NCBI RefSeq assembly: GCF_013409575.1
Contig: NZ_JACCCY010000002.1
Span: 62,001-126,000 of the forward strand
DNA: 64,000 nt
Direction of reading: 5' to 3'
From: Macellibacteroides fermentans
GTDB taxonomy: Bacteria > Bacteroidota > Bacteroidia > Bacteroidales > Tannerellaceae
The notes beneath the pieces were generated by a model. It saw only the letters and a list, made by a program, of their open reading frames with translations. It did no database searches and was not told the origin of the DNA. Position numbers and translations under genes: made by a program. Shown piece after piece: positions 8,908 to 19,800 of the stretch; the stretch's first letter is position 1, and each line of letters starts with the position of its first letter.

Positions 8908-8985
8908 AAAGTCATTTTGTAAGATCCCAGACTGGGTGGATATGACCGAAAGGGCTGGGTGGGTATCACCGAAATATGCATATTA
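8908..8985. repeat. Tandem ACCGAAA repeats, possible IS21-type end remnant
   Basis: Two 22-bp units (GACTGGGTGGATATGACCGAAA and the near-identical GGCTGGGTGGGTATCACCGAAA) lie side by side, preceded by a third, degenerate GTAACCGAAAG. Multiple short repeats at an end are typical of IS21-family elements, so this may be the stub of one. No istA/istB gene is left. The rest of the 8696-9039 gap is AT-rich and shows no gene. Confidence 0.4.
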
Positions 8986-9039
8986 ATTTTGCCTTTTCAA
9001 GAAAAAACACGTTCATAATACTATTTTCAACTCAATAAC

Positions 9040-11286
9040 ATGAAATCACTTGTTCGGCTATCTGTTGCAATTCTGCTTTTACTTTCTGTAACCAGTTTCT
9101 CTCAAGGCATGGGTCCGACGGATCATTCTCCCAATTCGGAACGGGCAAAGTTTGTGCTACTTGATGGACAAGTCGTAACAAAAGGAAACCGCGTTGGAGC
9201 CGATGGGAACATTCATCAAGTAAACGCTCCGTTGCTCCACTTGATGCGTACCCAGTCAAAAACGCCCAAAGGTACCGTCCTGTTATTGCCCGGAGGCGGA
9301 TATGAAGTATTACATGTAACGAATGAAGGCATGAAGACCGCCCGGGAACTGAATTCGGCACACTATGATGTTGCAATCCTCGAATATCGGGTGGCGGCAG
9401 GGATGCAATTCCGCGAAATGGCTTTGGTTGATGCGTTGAAGGCTTTCCGATTCCTGAAAAAGGAGCATTCCTCTCTTGGGGTGTGTGGCGATCGGTTGAA
9501 TATTGTGGGATTTTCATCCGGAGGCCATCTTGCCGCACGAACGGTTCAACGGCTCAATGAAGATGAGCAGCCAAGCGACCTGATCCTGATCTCTCCTTTG
9601 TACCTCAAAGAAACAGTGGCAGGAACTGTTTATCCTGCAGTACGGCCGCCCCTAACTCCTTCGGCCCGGCTTGTAACGCTCCTTTCGGGCAATGAAGATA
9701 AAGCGCAAATTGCCAGCAGCGAGGAGTACACCAAAACATGGAAAGGGTACGATGGAGAGGCGACTTTGCAAATTCTGACAGACAGCGCGGATGTGTCCGG
9801 CCATAAATCAAGTAAAAAAGGGAATCCATCGGATCATCCGGCGAAGCTATCCGGCATACTCGCAAAATTCCTGGAGAATCATACCGGGGTAAAGCCTCTT
9901 GAAATCAACCCGGCAACTGTTCCGGTTGCTGGCTATAGCCCGCAAAGGCATGCCGAGAAGCTGGCCCTCGTTGCCAAGGAGAAGTACAACTTGATTCTAC
10001 TGGGTAATTCCATAACAAATAACTTTGAAAAAACTGAATACCAGGCCGTATGGAATCAATTCTTCGCTCCCAGAAAAGCCTTGAACCTCGGGTTCAGTGG
10101 TTACCGAACCGAAAATATCCTTTGGAACATCCGGAACGGTGAGCTGGAAGGTCAGTCTCCCAAAGTTCTTGTCCTGGAGATCGGGACCAACAACGTTGAT
10201 GAAAAGAACTATCCCACACGCCATACGGCCGGTCAGTTGTCGGGAGGGATCGAAGCGATCGTTAAGCTTCTTCGCGAAAAGCTTCCTGAAACAAAAATCA
10301 TCCTGCTTAGGTGTTTCCCGGGCTGCTACGGCGGTCCGAATCCCACCTCGCACCGCTTGATCCTCGAACGGGCTTCCGATATCGCATCTAAACTTGCTGA
10401 TGGAAAGCATGTTTTCTATTGCGATGTGAATCATGTATTCCTTAACCTGGATGGATCTATCAATAACAAAATGATGAGCGACTGGCTGCATCCCACCCCC
10501 GCGGGCGCAAAAGCCTGGGCGCAGGCAATGGAGCCTTTGCTGTCCGAATTGATGGGCGACCAATCATTGGACACGGAGATTCCGTCCAATACGGCCCTTG
10601 TCCCGGTATCTAAATTGGAAAACGACAGCTACGACTGGTGGGAACGGCATTCGGAAGTGCTTCGGATAAAAGACTCTATCAATCCCGAGGTTGTACTGAT
10701 CGGCAATTCCATTACCCATTTCTGGGGAGGAGAGCCTCGGCGGAAAAGCCAGAATGGGACGCTCCAAACGCCCAATGGCCCGGAAACATGGAACGCTTTA
10801 TTTAAAGGCCATCGCGTCCTGAACCTTGGCTTTGGATGGGATCGTACACAAAACGTGCTCTGGCGACTTGACCATGGAGAATTAGACGGACTGCATCCCA
10901 AACAGGTCATTATTCACATTGGGACCAACAATACGAGCGAAACGAAAAATGCCCGGATGAATACGGCTCCCGAAATCGTGGAAGGGATCCGTGCCATCTG
11001 TTTGCGGGTCCGGTCGAAGGTTCCTGGTGCAAAAATCATACTGATGTCGGTCTTCCCCCGAGAAAAAGATCCGTTTCATCCGCGTAGAGTTTTGATAAAT
11101 GAGATAAACCAAGCCCTTGATGTATTTGCAAAAGAACAAAATATAACCTTGATAAACATCGGCCCCAAAATGCTGAATGCAGATGGAACAATGCCCAAAG
11201 AAATAGCCCCGGACTTCTGCCACCCGTCCGAAAAAGGGTACCAGATCTGGGCAGACGCCCTCCGGCCCTTCATTGAAGAGCCCTGA
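9040..11286 (+). CDS. Secreted three-domain esterase: alpha/beta hydrolase plus two SGNH hydrolase domains
   Basis: 748 residues with a signal peptide (LSVAILLLLSVTSFSQG). Domain 1 (about 30-300) is an alpha/beta hydrolase with the oxyanion segment LLLPGGGYEV and the nucleophile elbow GFSSGG. Domain 2 (about 315-520) is an SGNH/GDSL-type hydrolase with GNSITNNF, GTNNVDE and DWLHPTPAG. Domain 3 (about 545-745) repeats this with GNSITHFWGG, GTNNTSE and DFCHPSEKG. In both SGNH domains the D of GDS is replaced by N, as in PAF-acetylhydrolase-like members. It is probably periplasmic and removes acyl groups from glycans. It converges with the polysaccharide locus, with a shared terminator between. 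GC content is higher than in the helicase module. Confidence 0.85.
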   Translation: MKSLVRLSVAILLLLSVTSFSQGMGPTDHSPNSERAKFVLLDGQVVTKGNRVGADGNIHQVNAPLLHLMRTQSKTPKGTVLLLPGGGYEVLHVTNEGMKTARELNSAHYDVAILEYRVAAGMQFREMALVDALKAFRFLKKEHSSLGVCGDRLNIVGFSSGGHLAARTVQRLNEDEQPSDLILISPLYLKETVAGTVYPAVRPPLTPSARLVTLLSGNEDKAQIASSEEYTKTWKGYDGEATLQILTDSADVSGHKSSKKGNPSDHPAKLSGILAKFLENHTGVKPLEINPATVPVAGYSPQRHAEKLALVAKEKYNLILLGNSITNNFEKTEYQAVWNQFFAPRKALNLGFSGYRTENILWNIRNGELEGQSPKVLVLEIGTNNVDEKNYPTRHTAGQLSGGIEAIVKLLREKLPETKIILLRCFPGCYGGPNPTSHRLILERASDIASKLADGKHVFYCDVNHVFLNLDGSINNKMMSDWLHPTPAGAKAWAQAMEPLLSELMGDQSLDTEIPSNTALVPVSKLENDSYDWWERHSEVLRIKDSINPEVVLIGNSITHFWGGEPRRKSQNGTLQTPNGPETWNALFKGHRVLNLGFGWDRTQNVLWRLDHGELDGLHPKQVIIHIGTNNTSETKNARMNTAPEIVEGIRAICLRVRSKVPGAKIILMSVFPREKDPFHPRRVLINEINQALDVFAKEQNITLINIGPKMLNADGTMPKEIAPDFCHPSEKGYQIWADALRPFIEEP

Positions 11287-11396
11287 AATTTAGATCGGGA
11301 CATCAAGTTGCAAAATCAAGAATGTGAGGAGGCGTTATTTTCCAAATTGATCAATATACCCAAATTGAGTTTTTGTGATGAAAAGTAGTAAAAAAT

Positions 11397-11438
11397 GAAA
11401 GCAGTTAGAGTTGGCATCGCTCCACTCTAACCGCTTTC
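11397..11438. terminator. Bidirectional terminator between esterase and polysaccharide locus
   Basis: A long stem, GAAAGC plus GTTAGAGT on the left and ACTCTAAC plus GCTTTC on the right, with one bulge on each side, lies between two convergent transcription units. A-rich and T-rich tracts flank it. Confidence 0.7.
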
Positions 11439-11459
11439 AAATCATGACACTTTATAAAA

Positions 11460-11834
11460 TTAAGGCAACTTTTCTAACGTATAATCTTCTACAAACAAAG
11501 AGGTATTCGTTCGATCCCGATGCAAACTCAGGATGGTGGACGGTGATAGCTGCCGATAATAAAGGGAGTCGCGCCCCGTAAAGATAATGATCACCCCGTC
11601 AGAATAAGTCCAGTTGCCATGTTCGGTTAACGGTTCAACGTCGTCCATCTCTTGGCTGATAGAACCAATTCTTACCGTTCCGTCTTTCAGGAAAGTAACT
11701 TTTGACTTCAATCCATTACACGTAGAGCAATTTACCTCTCCCAAATAAGTTCCAATCACATCGGATTGTTTTCCTGCCTCACGGCAGGAAAACAATAAAA
11801 CCACAATAATGGAAACAATAAATCTACACATCAT
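11460..11834 (-). CDS. NlpE-like small lipoprotein, 124 aa
   Basis: The signal peptide ends in VVLLFSCREA (lipobox cysteine near residue 17). The mature part resembles the NlpE N-terminal fold: IGTYLGEVNCSTCNGLKSKV with a CxxC pair, then LKDGTVRIGS and HGNWTYSDGVIIIF. It is the last gene of the minus-strand polysaccharide locus, 9 bp after the preceding stop. Its role there is unknown; a surface or periplasmic sensor or carrier is possible. Confidence 0.6.
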   Translation of the reverse strand: MMCRFIVSIIVVLLFSCREAGKQSDVIGTYLGEVNCSTCNGLKSKVTFLKDGTVRIGSISQEMDDVEPLTEHGNWTYSDGVIIIFTGRDSLYYRQLSPSTILSLHRDRTNTSLFVEDYTLEKLP

Positions 11835-11843
11835 CTAATTTGC

Positions 11844-12860
11844 CTACTGAATTAATGCGACTTCGTTGATGTCGGTTGTATATTTTCCACTGAATTGTTT
11901 GATTTTGATCAGACGGATTTTAGTACACTCCACTGGTTTCTTGAATTTGACATAGCAAGCAAGAGACTTGGCGGAAATTTCAAACGCACCATTATTAACC
12001 CACTCGCCATTCTCTTCGACCAGTACATCACACCCTTTTAGGGCATAGCCTGAAGTTGTATGTAATAATAAGCCCTTGATTGAGGTCTTTTCTGGTATAA
12101 TGATATCCAAATAAGAGGCTTCTGTACTGGTATACCATTTATTAACAGTTAGATCTCCATCCTTTAATGACCCCAGTTTGTCCGGACGGATATTCGATTC
12201 GAAGGTCAAATTACTATTAAAGAGAGTTCCCTCAATTGGCATATTGCTTGAATCAACATTATCTAACTGGATTTCAACTCTCATTCTGACGAAATAGTTG
12301 ACGCGAGTTTTGGCTACTTGCAGATTTTGATGAGTTCCTTCGATCTGAAGCTTCAAGGCCATCACATACCCTTTGTTGTTGTTCAACTTATTCAGATTCT
12401 TGAAAGTAATTTTGAAAACAGCCTCCGTCTCTCCAGCTTTTACGATGGCTGGTTCAAGTGAATACGTATCTTCGGGAAAGATAGAAATGCCCTCCACTTT
12501 CTCAGGAAATTGAGACATAAGATTGTCGTCCTTCACCAAACTAACTGTAACGTTTTCTTTGTAAACGTTAGACAGCTTAACCTTTACCGAATACTCGGTT
12601 CCATTGGGAATCGTGGTATTACTTAAATCGTTCTTAGCATTTATTTGCAAGTAAGGAGAATCATAATATCCCAAATAAGCCAGATTCGTAAAAGGATCAA
12701 TACCTAATTGTTCGCGGATATCTTCTTCAATATACTTCCGATCCATCTGCCAACTTGTGTCTTGCTGTACGACCTCTACTTCGTTTGTATTACAGGCAGA
12801 GAATGAATAAAGGAAGCATGCTCCCAAAAGCACTTGAATTAATTGTTGTATTTTTCTCAT
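11844..12860 (-). CDS. DUF1735 surface lipoprotein with discoidin-like C-terminus, 338 aa
   Basis: The lipobox is FSACNTN (about residue 23). Residues 60-190 match the DUF1735 pattern of glycan-binding proteins in Bacteroidetes loci (VKLSNVYKENVTVSLVKDD, EDTYSLEPAIVKAGETEAVF). Residues 195-338 look like an F5/8 type C (discoidin) beta-sandwich (WVNNGAFEISAKSLACYVKF, TKIRLIKIKQF). It is likely a surface glycan-binding protein that feeds the SusC/SusD pair. It is co-directional with the locus, 18 bp after the upstream gene. Confidence 0.75.
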   Translation of the reverse strand: MRKIQQLIQVLLGACFLYSFSACNTNEVEVVQQDTSWQMDRKYIEEDIREQLGIDPFTNLAYLGYYDSPYLQINAKNDLSNTTIPNGTEYSVKVKLSNVYKENVTVSLVKDDNLMSQFPEKVEGISIFPEDTYSLEPAIVKAGETEAVFKITFKNLNKLNNNKGYVMALKLQIEGTHQNLQVAKTRVNYFVRMRVEIQLDNVDSSNMPIEGTLFNSNLTFESNIRPDKLGSLKDGDLTVNKWYTSTEASYLDIIIPEKTSIKGLLLHTTSGYALKGCDVLVEENGEWVNNGAFEISAKSLACYVKFKKPVECTKIRLIKIKQFSGKYTTDINEVALIQ

Positions 12861-12878
12861 GATAATTCGTTTTTATGA

Positions 12879-14090
12879 TTATTTGTCCGCTTCAACAATT
12901 ACTAATTCATCAGCGGGAAACTTCACATTTTCTATAAAAATAATTTTAGTTGGATTAGTTCGCTTCGGAATGTTAGAACCATCAGGCACTTTCAAATCGA
13001 TGGGATATTTGTACCCGTCAATCTCTTTGGATGCCTCTTTGGTGAAGGGAAGATATGAAATCAAATGAGGGGTATCCGGATTCATCGGCAAGTATAAACA
13101 ATCGATGATCTCAGCCTCGGTAAGCGCCTTATCCCACAACCGGACTTCACGGATGTAGTCATTGTTATAACTCGTGTTCCCAATGGTAAAGTGTGTATTC
13201 TCATTAAAACTTATGGTGCTGTTTTCAAATACTCTTTGAACTTTTCCATTGACGTAAACCGTTGTCTTTTTATCTTTATGAACAAAGCTAATATTCAACC
13301 ATTTGCCCGCTTGTAACGGAATCTGCGTCCAAGTATCCGCTCCATCGCGTCCATTTTTCACCTGAATACCTTGGGTCGCATCAATACGGGTGTAAAATTC
13401 GCCTTTAGCATCATTAAAATAGATGGTTGTCAGGTTACTTCTATTTAACGAAGAATAAATGGCGCTCAGCTGCAAGGTCCATTCCGGCTTATTGTGCATG
13501 CCAACAGGCTGCACGCGTACACCGTCTCCGCCTGTCATCTTCCCAACGGAGGTGACGATAGAGCGGTTGAGCAGCAAGATAGCAGAACACTGCGAAGGAA
13601 TGGTAGTGTACTTAGAGGCCGAAGTGATACTCAACGGAATAGCATATTTCCTGTTTGCAGGAAACTCCTCCGGATTAAGTTTGCCAACTGAAACCCCAAC
13701 GCGAGTTGAGAAGTCTCCCGAAGGCACCGTAATTGTGGCTGTACCATTGAACTCCTGACCTTCCCCGTTAAACAGCTTGAATGCAGTTTCAGGAAGTGGT
13801 TCGTATGCAGTTCCCGCTTCTCTGTTGTACTTTTCCAATGCCTGTTTATCATAACTAAGTTGGATATCTACCGGGACATTGGTAATATTGGCCAGACGTG
13901 GAGTTAAGGTGGTAGTTCCCCCCATTGATTCTAAGGTAAAACTAACAACGCCTTTATTTCCGGGGGTTTCTAAGTAAACGCCATTCTCTGAATCGTTGCC
14001 AACTCCGTCCGCATAATCACATGAAGCAATGGAGAATACAGTCATCCCGGCAACTGCAATGCAAAGTATATTATATAATGGATATTTCAT
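12879..14090 (-). CDS. DUF1735 plus LamG-domain surface lipoprotein, 403 aa
   Basis: The lipobox is FSIASCDYAD (cysteine near residue 24). An N-terminal DUF1735 domain (about 45-170: VSFTLESMGGTTTLTPRLAN, QALEKYNREAGTAYEPLPE) is followed by a concanavalin A/LamG-type domain (about 180-375) with KGEFYTRIDATQG, GKWLNISFVHKDKKTTVYVN and LWDKALTEAEI. Such proteins bind glycans at the cell surface beside a SusD. The pairing with a GH18 enzyme recalls N-glycan loci of Bacteroides. Confidence 0.8.
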   Translation of the reverse strand: MKYPLYNILCIAVAGMTVFSIASCDYADGVGNDSENGVYLETPGNKGVVSFTLESMGGTTTLTPRLANITNVPVDIQLSYDKQALEKYNREAGTAYEPLPETAFKLFNGEGQEFNGTATITVPSGDFSTRVGVSVGKLNPEEFPANRKYAIPLSITSASKYTTIPSQCSAILLLNRSIVTSVGKMTGGDGVRVQPVGMHNKPEWTLQLSAIYSSLNRSNLTTIYFNDAKGEFYTRIDATQGIQVKNGRDGADTWTQIPLQAGKWLNISFVHKDKKTTVYVNGKVQRVFENSTISFNENTHFTIGNTSYNNDYIREVRLWDKALTEAEIIDCLYLPMNPDTPHLISYLPFTKEASKEIDGYKYPIDLKVPDGSNIPKRTNPTKIIFIENVKFPADELVIVEADK

Positions 14091-14111
14091 AATTCATCTT
14101 TTTAAATATTA

Positions 14112-15191
14112 TTATCGAACTGATGGATTCATGATAGAAATCGCTTTTCTTACGTTTTGGTACGCATTATTTTCAAATGCGTCTTCGTTGATGTGAAACA
14201 CGCCGATGCCTCCGATGTTTCCTTGTCTAGAATTTACATAAGGAGCATAAACATCTGAGATTCTCTTGCGTGCACTAGCATTGTTCTGAAAACTTTCGGT
14301 CACAATGATTCGGTCTGGTTGTACATCGGGCAGACGACTTTGTGTTCGAGAAATCCAGCCGTCGAAAGTGCCTACCGTGCCATTGTAAGACTGAGCCACA
14401 AAATAATCAAAATACTTTGCTGCAGAGGGATCAAGCCAGTCGAGCGAACCGTTCAAATTGAAAATCATCTTCTTATTTTCTTTTACTCCGAGTTCGTCCA
14501 ATTTCTTTCGCATCTGTTGCATGAAATAGATTTCCTTTTCTTTCCCGCCGTCACGTAAGCAAGAAGTTAGGTCTCCGCAATGGTTGCCCGGTTTGAAAGG
14601 TGACTTGTAAGATGGTTCATAGTCATAATCGAAACCATCGTATCCATATTTTGCAATTGTATCCACGATGCTCTGAGCATAATTTTCAATTGCAATTTTG
14701 TCATCTACCGGCCACTGGTCGCGGCCCCACTTAATCTGATCGCCAATGTTTTCAATAATCCAACCAATAATCACCTTCGTGCCTTTAGCCTGCACGGAGC
14801 GCAATTCTTTGATTTTCTCGTCATTCAGCGAGTGCCAGTTACCCCAGATGGAAACAATGTCCATACTATCCGGAATTAAAGACAGCTTTGGATACTTTCC
14901 GGCTCCAGAGGGATCCCAGGCGTTAAACCAGCCGAACATAATCGGGTGCTTGGTTGCTTTGTAGGCACGTAGATTCTCAAGATACTTCTGATATGCAGCC
15001 TCATTCTCTTCATGTCTTTTATCTTCTTCGGCCCATTTGATCGAATCTCTTTTTGAATAGAGCTCTTTAAGGGCTGTAGGTTCAATATCCTCTCGCGAAG
15101 GCATATTCCAATCATCGCAAGAAACAATACACAACAGGATAATTGAGGTAATAAAGGTGAAAATACTATTTCTCATATTCATATTATTCAT
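14112..15191 (-). CDS. GH18 family endo-glycosidase lipoprotein, 359 aa
   Basis: The lipobox is LLCIVSCDDW (Cys25). The catalytic signature DGFDYDYE (185-192) is the GH18 DxxDxDxE motif, and Glu192 would be the acid. Further barrel features are MFGWFNAW, VIIGWIIENIG and FVAQSYNG. The closest functional types are endo-beta-N-acetylglucosaminidases of the EndoF/EndoBT class, which release N-glycans from glycoproteins; chitinase activity is less likely given the context. The gene lies between the SusD-like gene and the two surface-binding proteins, and is probably displayed at the outer membrane. Confidence 0.85.
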   Translation of the reverse strand: MNNMNMRNSIFTFITSIILLCIVSCDDWNMPSREDIEPTALKELYSKRDSIKWAEEDKRHEENEAAYQKYLENLRAYKATKHPIMFGWFNAWDPSGAGKYPKLSLIPDSMDIVSIWGNWHSLNDEKIKELRSVQAKGTKVIIGWIIENIGDQIKWGRDQWPVDDKIAIENYAQSIVDTIAKYGYDGFDYDYEPSYKSPFKPGNHCGDLTSCLRDGGKEKEIYFMQQMRKKLDELGVKENKKMIFNLNGSLDWLDPSAAKYFDYFVAQSYNGTVGTFDGWISRTQSRLPDVQPDRIIVTESFQNNASARKRISDVYAPYVNSRQGNIGGIGVFHINEDAFENNAYQNVRKAISIMNPSVR

Positions 15192-15200
15192 ATTAGCTGG

Positions 15201-16823
15201 TTACTTATTCTTTTTGTCCCACCATAGATTTACGGAAGCCTTGTCGAGTCCGCCAAGGTCTTTGTTTATGGCATTCTGCAGATTTTCTTTATTCTGCTCG
15301 TATTCCTTGAGTGGATAAGTCATTCGGCGTACTCCCCCCTGATCGAATCCGTTACCGATTAATGCCCCTGCATTAGTACGGTTTTCTACAATCACAATTT
15401 GTTTGGGGTAGCCTGTACGTCTCCATTCGGTCCACGCCTCGTGTCCATTCGGGAAAATAGCTAAATATTTCTGCGTAATGATGCGTTCCAATTTTTGCTC
15501 TTCATTGGCTGCATTATCCCATTTGATGGTAATGGAACTTGGGGCAGTGGCACTGAGAGAGCCATTAAATCCATCCGTGAAATTGGCGGGCTTATTAGCG
15601 ATGTTATTGAGATAGGTCTCTGCATTTGAAACGCCATTTTCCTTGAAAGACATTCGAATGCCTTCATTGTAAAATGTCTCGGCCGTTCCGCCCATCTCAA
15701 ATCCAGCTAACGCACCTTCCGCTTTCAAAAAACAGACCTCTGATGCTTTCATCCAATACAACGGATCTTCATCTTTCACCTTCGGTTTAGAGCAAGTTTC
15801 ATACCGGCTTCCCGAAGAGGCAATTCCGGAACGGATGGCCTTAAACTCTTCTCCTTTCTCAAAATAGACTTCTGCTCGAGGATCGTTATATCCAACCAAA
15901 TAAGAATAAATGGTAGCCCCCATACGGGTGTCGTTATACTCCTCTTTGATCATTTTCAACGGATTTCTCATTTGCAGACCTACGCCTTTACCCATCTTGG
16001 CTGCCTGGGCATCACTCTCTATTAGGCCCTTCTCGTGTTTAACGGCCTTTTCGGCATATGCTTTTGCCAAGGCCGAATCGGCATACCGCACACGGATGGA
16101 AAGCCTCAGCATAAGTGAATTGGCAAACCGAATCCATTTGTTTACATCCCCTTCATAAACAATATCAAAATTGGGAAGCAGCCTGTTGCTGATGTTGGAG
16201 TAAGCTGTCAACACAGTGATGGCCTCATCCAGTTCCTTCAAGAAAGAACGATAGACCGCTTCCTGCGAATCGTAAGCTACTTTAAAAGAGCCCTTACCTA
16301 CTTGAGAATAAGGAATCGGACCGAACATATCCGTGGTACGGTGCAGAGCCGCAATCTTGATTATTTGAGCCAGAGCGAAGATTTCGTCGTTCTTCACACC
16401 TTCATCTTGCGACATACGCTTGATCTGCATCCAGGGTGTGTACACATCAGTCACCATGAACCCATATACGTAGTTTACCCAGTTTTCGTACATAAAATAA
16501 GTGGTGAAGTTATTGCCTCCGTTGAACTTATTGTCCCGAGGTGACATATAGCCAGCCCAAGCATCGCCCGCCAAATTTACACCAATCTGATAACGGTTTA
16601 TTTGCTCTGTTCCTTCCGTAAGGCTGCCAATAGGAATTACACTCTTCTGCATACTGGGCAGATAAGAACCATATATTACCCCATCCCTCTTCTGATCTTC
16701 TTTTGTGGGAAGTAGAGGGTCTCGGTTGATGTCTTCGTCGATGCAAGAGCTAAACAGCGATACGCAAAGCGCACCTACCAGAAATAGCTGGTTTCCCATT
16801 TTTCCTAATATATTATTATACAT
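15201..16823 (-). CDS. SusD/RagB-type nutrient-binding outer membrane lipoprotein, 540 aa
   Basis: The lipobox is LFSSCIDEDIN. The protein has SusD-like features of the second SusD family: repeated helical pairs, WIRFANSLMLRLSIRVRYAD, DPLYWMKASEVCFLKAEGAL and AIFPNGHEAWTEWRRTGYP near the C-terminus. It caps the SusC pore and binds the oligosaccharide. It is the usual partner of the SusC gene directly upstream (23 bp). Confidence 0.92.
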   Translation of the reverse strand: MYNNILGKMGNQLFLVGALCVSLFSSCIDEDINRDPLLPTKEDQKRDGVIYGSYLPSMQKSVIPIGSLTEGTEQINRYQIGVNLAGDAWAGYMSPRDNKFNGGNNFTTYFMYENWVNYVYGFMVTDVYTPWMQIKRMSQDEGVKNDEIFALAQIIKIAALHRTTDMFGPIPYSQVGKGSFKVAYDSQEAVYRSFLKELDEAITVLTAYSNISNRLLPNFDIVYEGDVNKWIRFANSLMLRLSIRVRYADSALAKAYAEKAVKHEKGLIESDAQAAKMGKGVGLQMRNPLKMIKEEYNDTRMGATIYSYLVGYNDPRAEVYFEKGEEFKAIRSGIASSGSRYETCSKPKVKDEDPLYWMKASEVCFLKAEGALAGFEMGGTAETFYNEGIRMSFKENGVSNAETYLNNIANKPANFTDGFNGSLSATAPSSITIKWDNAANEEQKLERIITQKYLAIFPNGHEAWTEWRRTGYPKQIVIVENRTNAGALIGNGFDQGGVRRMTYPLKEYEQNKENLQNAINKDLGGLDKASVNLWWDKKNK

Positions 16824-16846
16824 AGCGTCTCTTTCTAATTTGAAGT

Positions 16847-19800
16847 TTATAATTCAATCTTAATACTAAATCCGATGTTCCGCAAACTGGGTGTCATAAA
16901 CGTATCACCTCGGCTGTAAGTACCCGTTGAAGAGGTCATTTCGGGATCGAATGGCGCCTTGTTGTATATCATCAAGAGGTTTCTGCCGATAGCCGAAACG
17001 CTCAGCTTGTTGATGTAGTTCCTAAACCATTTTTTAGGGAATGAATAGGTCAGATTGGCTTCCTGCAAACGGATATTGGTTGCGCTGTAGGTATAGTATG
17101 CCATAAGTTGTTCACCTCCGATGGTAGAATAGTACTTATGGGCGTCGTACAGATTCCCGTCTATCATAACACCTCCATTCTGACGGGCATCGTAGGTGTC
17201 TTTTGATACGCCATAGTCATCTAGAAAAGCTTGTGTAGTAGAAGTAACGATCCCTCCAAAACGTCCGTTAAAAACAACATCCAAAGAGAAGTTGTTCCAA
17301 TTGATATTGTGTCTCCAACCCATTGAGAAGTCGGGATTAACCGAACCAACCTTGATACGCTGTGAACGGTCCACCTGATAGCCAGACCCTTCTTCTATCA
17401 ACTTTCCATCTCTCCCGCGCGCCAAGATGCCTTTTACGTATACGTCGCCGATGGCGTCGCCTTCGCGCAAGTAAGCGCCCTTATCCTGCAAGGTGAGTTC
17501 GGTGATACTGAATAGTTCGCCATCAAAAGGATTTTGGTAATCATGAACCATCCTGATAATTTTATTCCGATTGGCTGTATACGTCAGACTGGATGAATAG
17601 CCGATAGGGCCTAATTTTTCGTTGTAAGATAAAGACAATTCAACACCCTTGTTGCGAACTTTACCGGCTTGTACGTAGAAGCCCGAGTACCCCGAAGCTG
17701 GCGACATTTCTGAAAGGAATGTCTGGTTGTACGTATCGGTAAGGTATAGGGTTGCATCCAGGTTAACCTTGTTGAAGAAGCGGATCTGCGTTCCCAACTC
17801 ATACGATTTTGTCTGTTCCGCCTTGAAGTTAGGAAAAGGATAGATGGAAATCGGATTGATGGTTCCTCCCTTCATGGGGTCGGTAATGGTGCCAGGTGTA
17901 AGGCCGGTGTAATTGATTGGAGCTCCAACCTTGGCATAAGATGTGCGCAGCTTCCAGAATGAGATAAATTCAGGAAGGGTAACCATCTCCGAAATGATGC
18001 CCGAGAGACCGGCGGATGGATAAAAATAGGTAGGCTGATCCGAGTTGACCAACTGAGAGGCCCACTCTTGACGGCCCGTAAGAGTCAAATAAAGCATGTT
18101 CTTGTACCCAAACTCCGCACTGCCAAAAATGGCATCGTTGCGAGTGTGTCTGTGCTGCTGCGAACCTGGTCCTGAAGAGGGATCAAAGTTGTTGGCAGAA
18201 AACAAGTTGGGTACAGTAAATAACTTACCCCCAATCCCCAAACCTGTGGTCAGGTGGTCTTCGTAGCTGAAACCGACATTACCGGTTAAATGCAAAGAAC
18301 CGAAATTCTTATTCACATTCACCATTACATCAGCATACGTTTGCTGATATTCTTCCGCGTTTCTGCTGTAAAAACCCTTGGGAGACTGAGCGAACAAAAG
18401 CAAAGTGGAGGCGTAAAACTTTTTCTGAGTGGTGGTGTTGGTGTTGTCCACACGGATACGGGCAGCCACATTCAACCAATTAAACACATCATACTTGGCG
18501 TTCGCATAGAACATATAACGCTTCTTATTTGAGGGAAACATTTCTCGATTAACGATCCAATATGGGTTCTCTAAACTTAAACCCTGATCACCATAAGGCC
18601 ACTCTTGTACGGCGAATTTACGCGTAGCATCGTAACGTTCAAAAATCTTGACAGCCTCGAAATCTTCTCCACGCGGAAACAAATACAACGGGACCAATGG
18701 ATTAAAATAACGTCCGGCCGAAAGCATATTCTGGTCTCCTTGAAGGATATAACTTGCACCTAAATCTAAATTCAACTTATTGTTCAACATGGATGCCGTG
18801 TTACGAACCGTGAAGTTATAACGATAATATTCGTTGTTTGGAATCACACCTTCTGAGTTGGTAGTAGCCACGGACACGAAAGTCTGGTTGTTTTTGTTCC
18901 CAACCGACAGGTTGGCCGCATTCATTATATTGGCACCTGTTTGGAAAAAATCCCGAGGGTTGAATTTGGCAGACTGCTCCATGAGTTCGCCCCAGCTCTT
19001 GAATGAACCCTTCACATTGCCATACTGATTCTGAAATTGGGGTAAAAGAGAGGGGGTCATAAACTCTGTGTTGTTGGTTATAGTCACCTTCAACTTACCC
19101 TCTTCACCTTTTTTCGTATTGATCAGGATGACTCCGTTGGCTGCAGACGAACCGTAAAGAGCTGCGGCTGCAGGACCAGTTAAAACCGATATGCTCTCGA
19201 TATCTTCCGGGTTGAAGTCGGAGATGCCTTCCCCTCCAGCTGGCGAACTATAGTCGCTGCCGATTTCTCCTTTCGATGAGTTGCCAATTGGCATACCATC
19301 AACCACATAAAGCACATTGTTGTTCCCAACAATGGATTTCGCTCCACGCATGATCACACGAGTGGCTCCTCCGATACCGGATGAACTGCGGTTAATCGTA
19401 ACACCAGCCACTTTTCCTGTAAGTCCGTTCACAAAGTTGGGATCTTTCACGGCATTAACAGCGTCGGACTTCACTTGTTGAACGTTATAACTCAAGGCCT
19501 TTTCAGAACGCTTAATACCCAGGGCCGTTACCACGACCTCATCCAACGCTTTTGCGTCTTCCTGTAACACAACGTGTATGGTCGCCCCATCTCCCACTGT
19601 AACGAACTTTGAAGCGAATCCAATATAAGAGAAATCAATAACCTCTCCTTTTGCAGCCTGCAAAGAAAATTCTCCGTCTATATTCGTTATCGTTCCAGAA
19701 GAAGATCCTTTTATAGAGACATTTACACCTATTAGAGGTTCTCCCTTCTCGTCCTTTACCATTCCTGTTATTTTTTTCTTTTCCGCTACGGGCTTGACCT

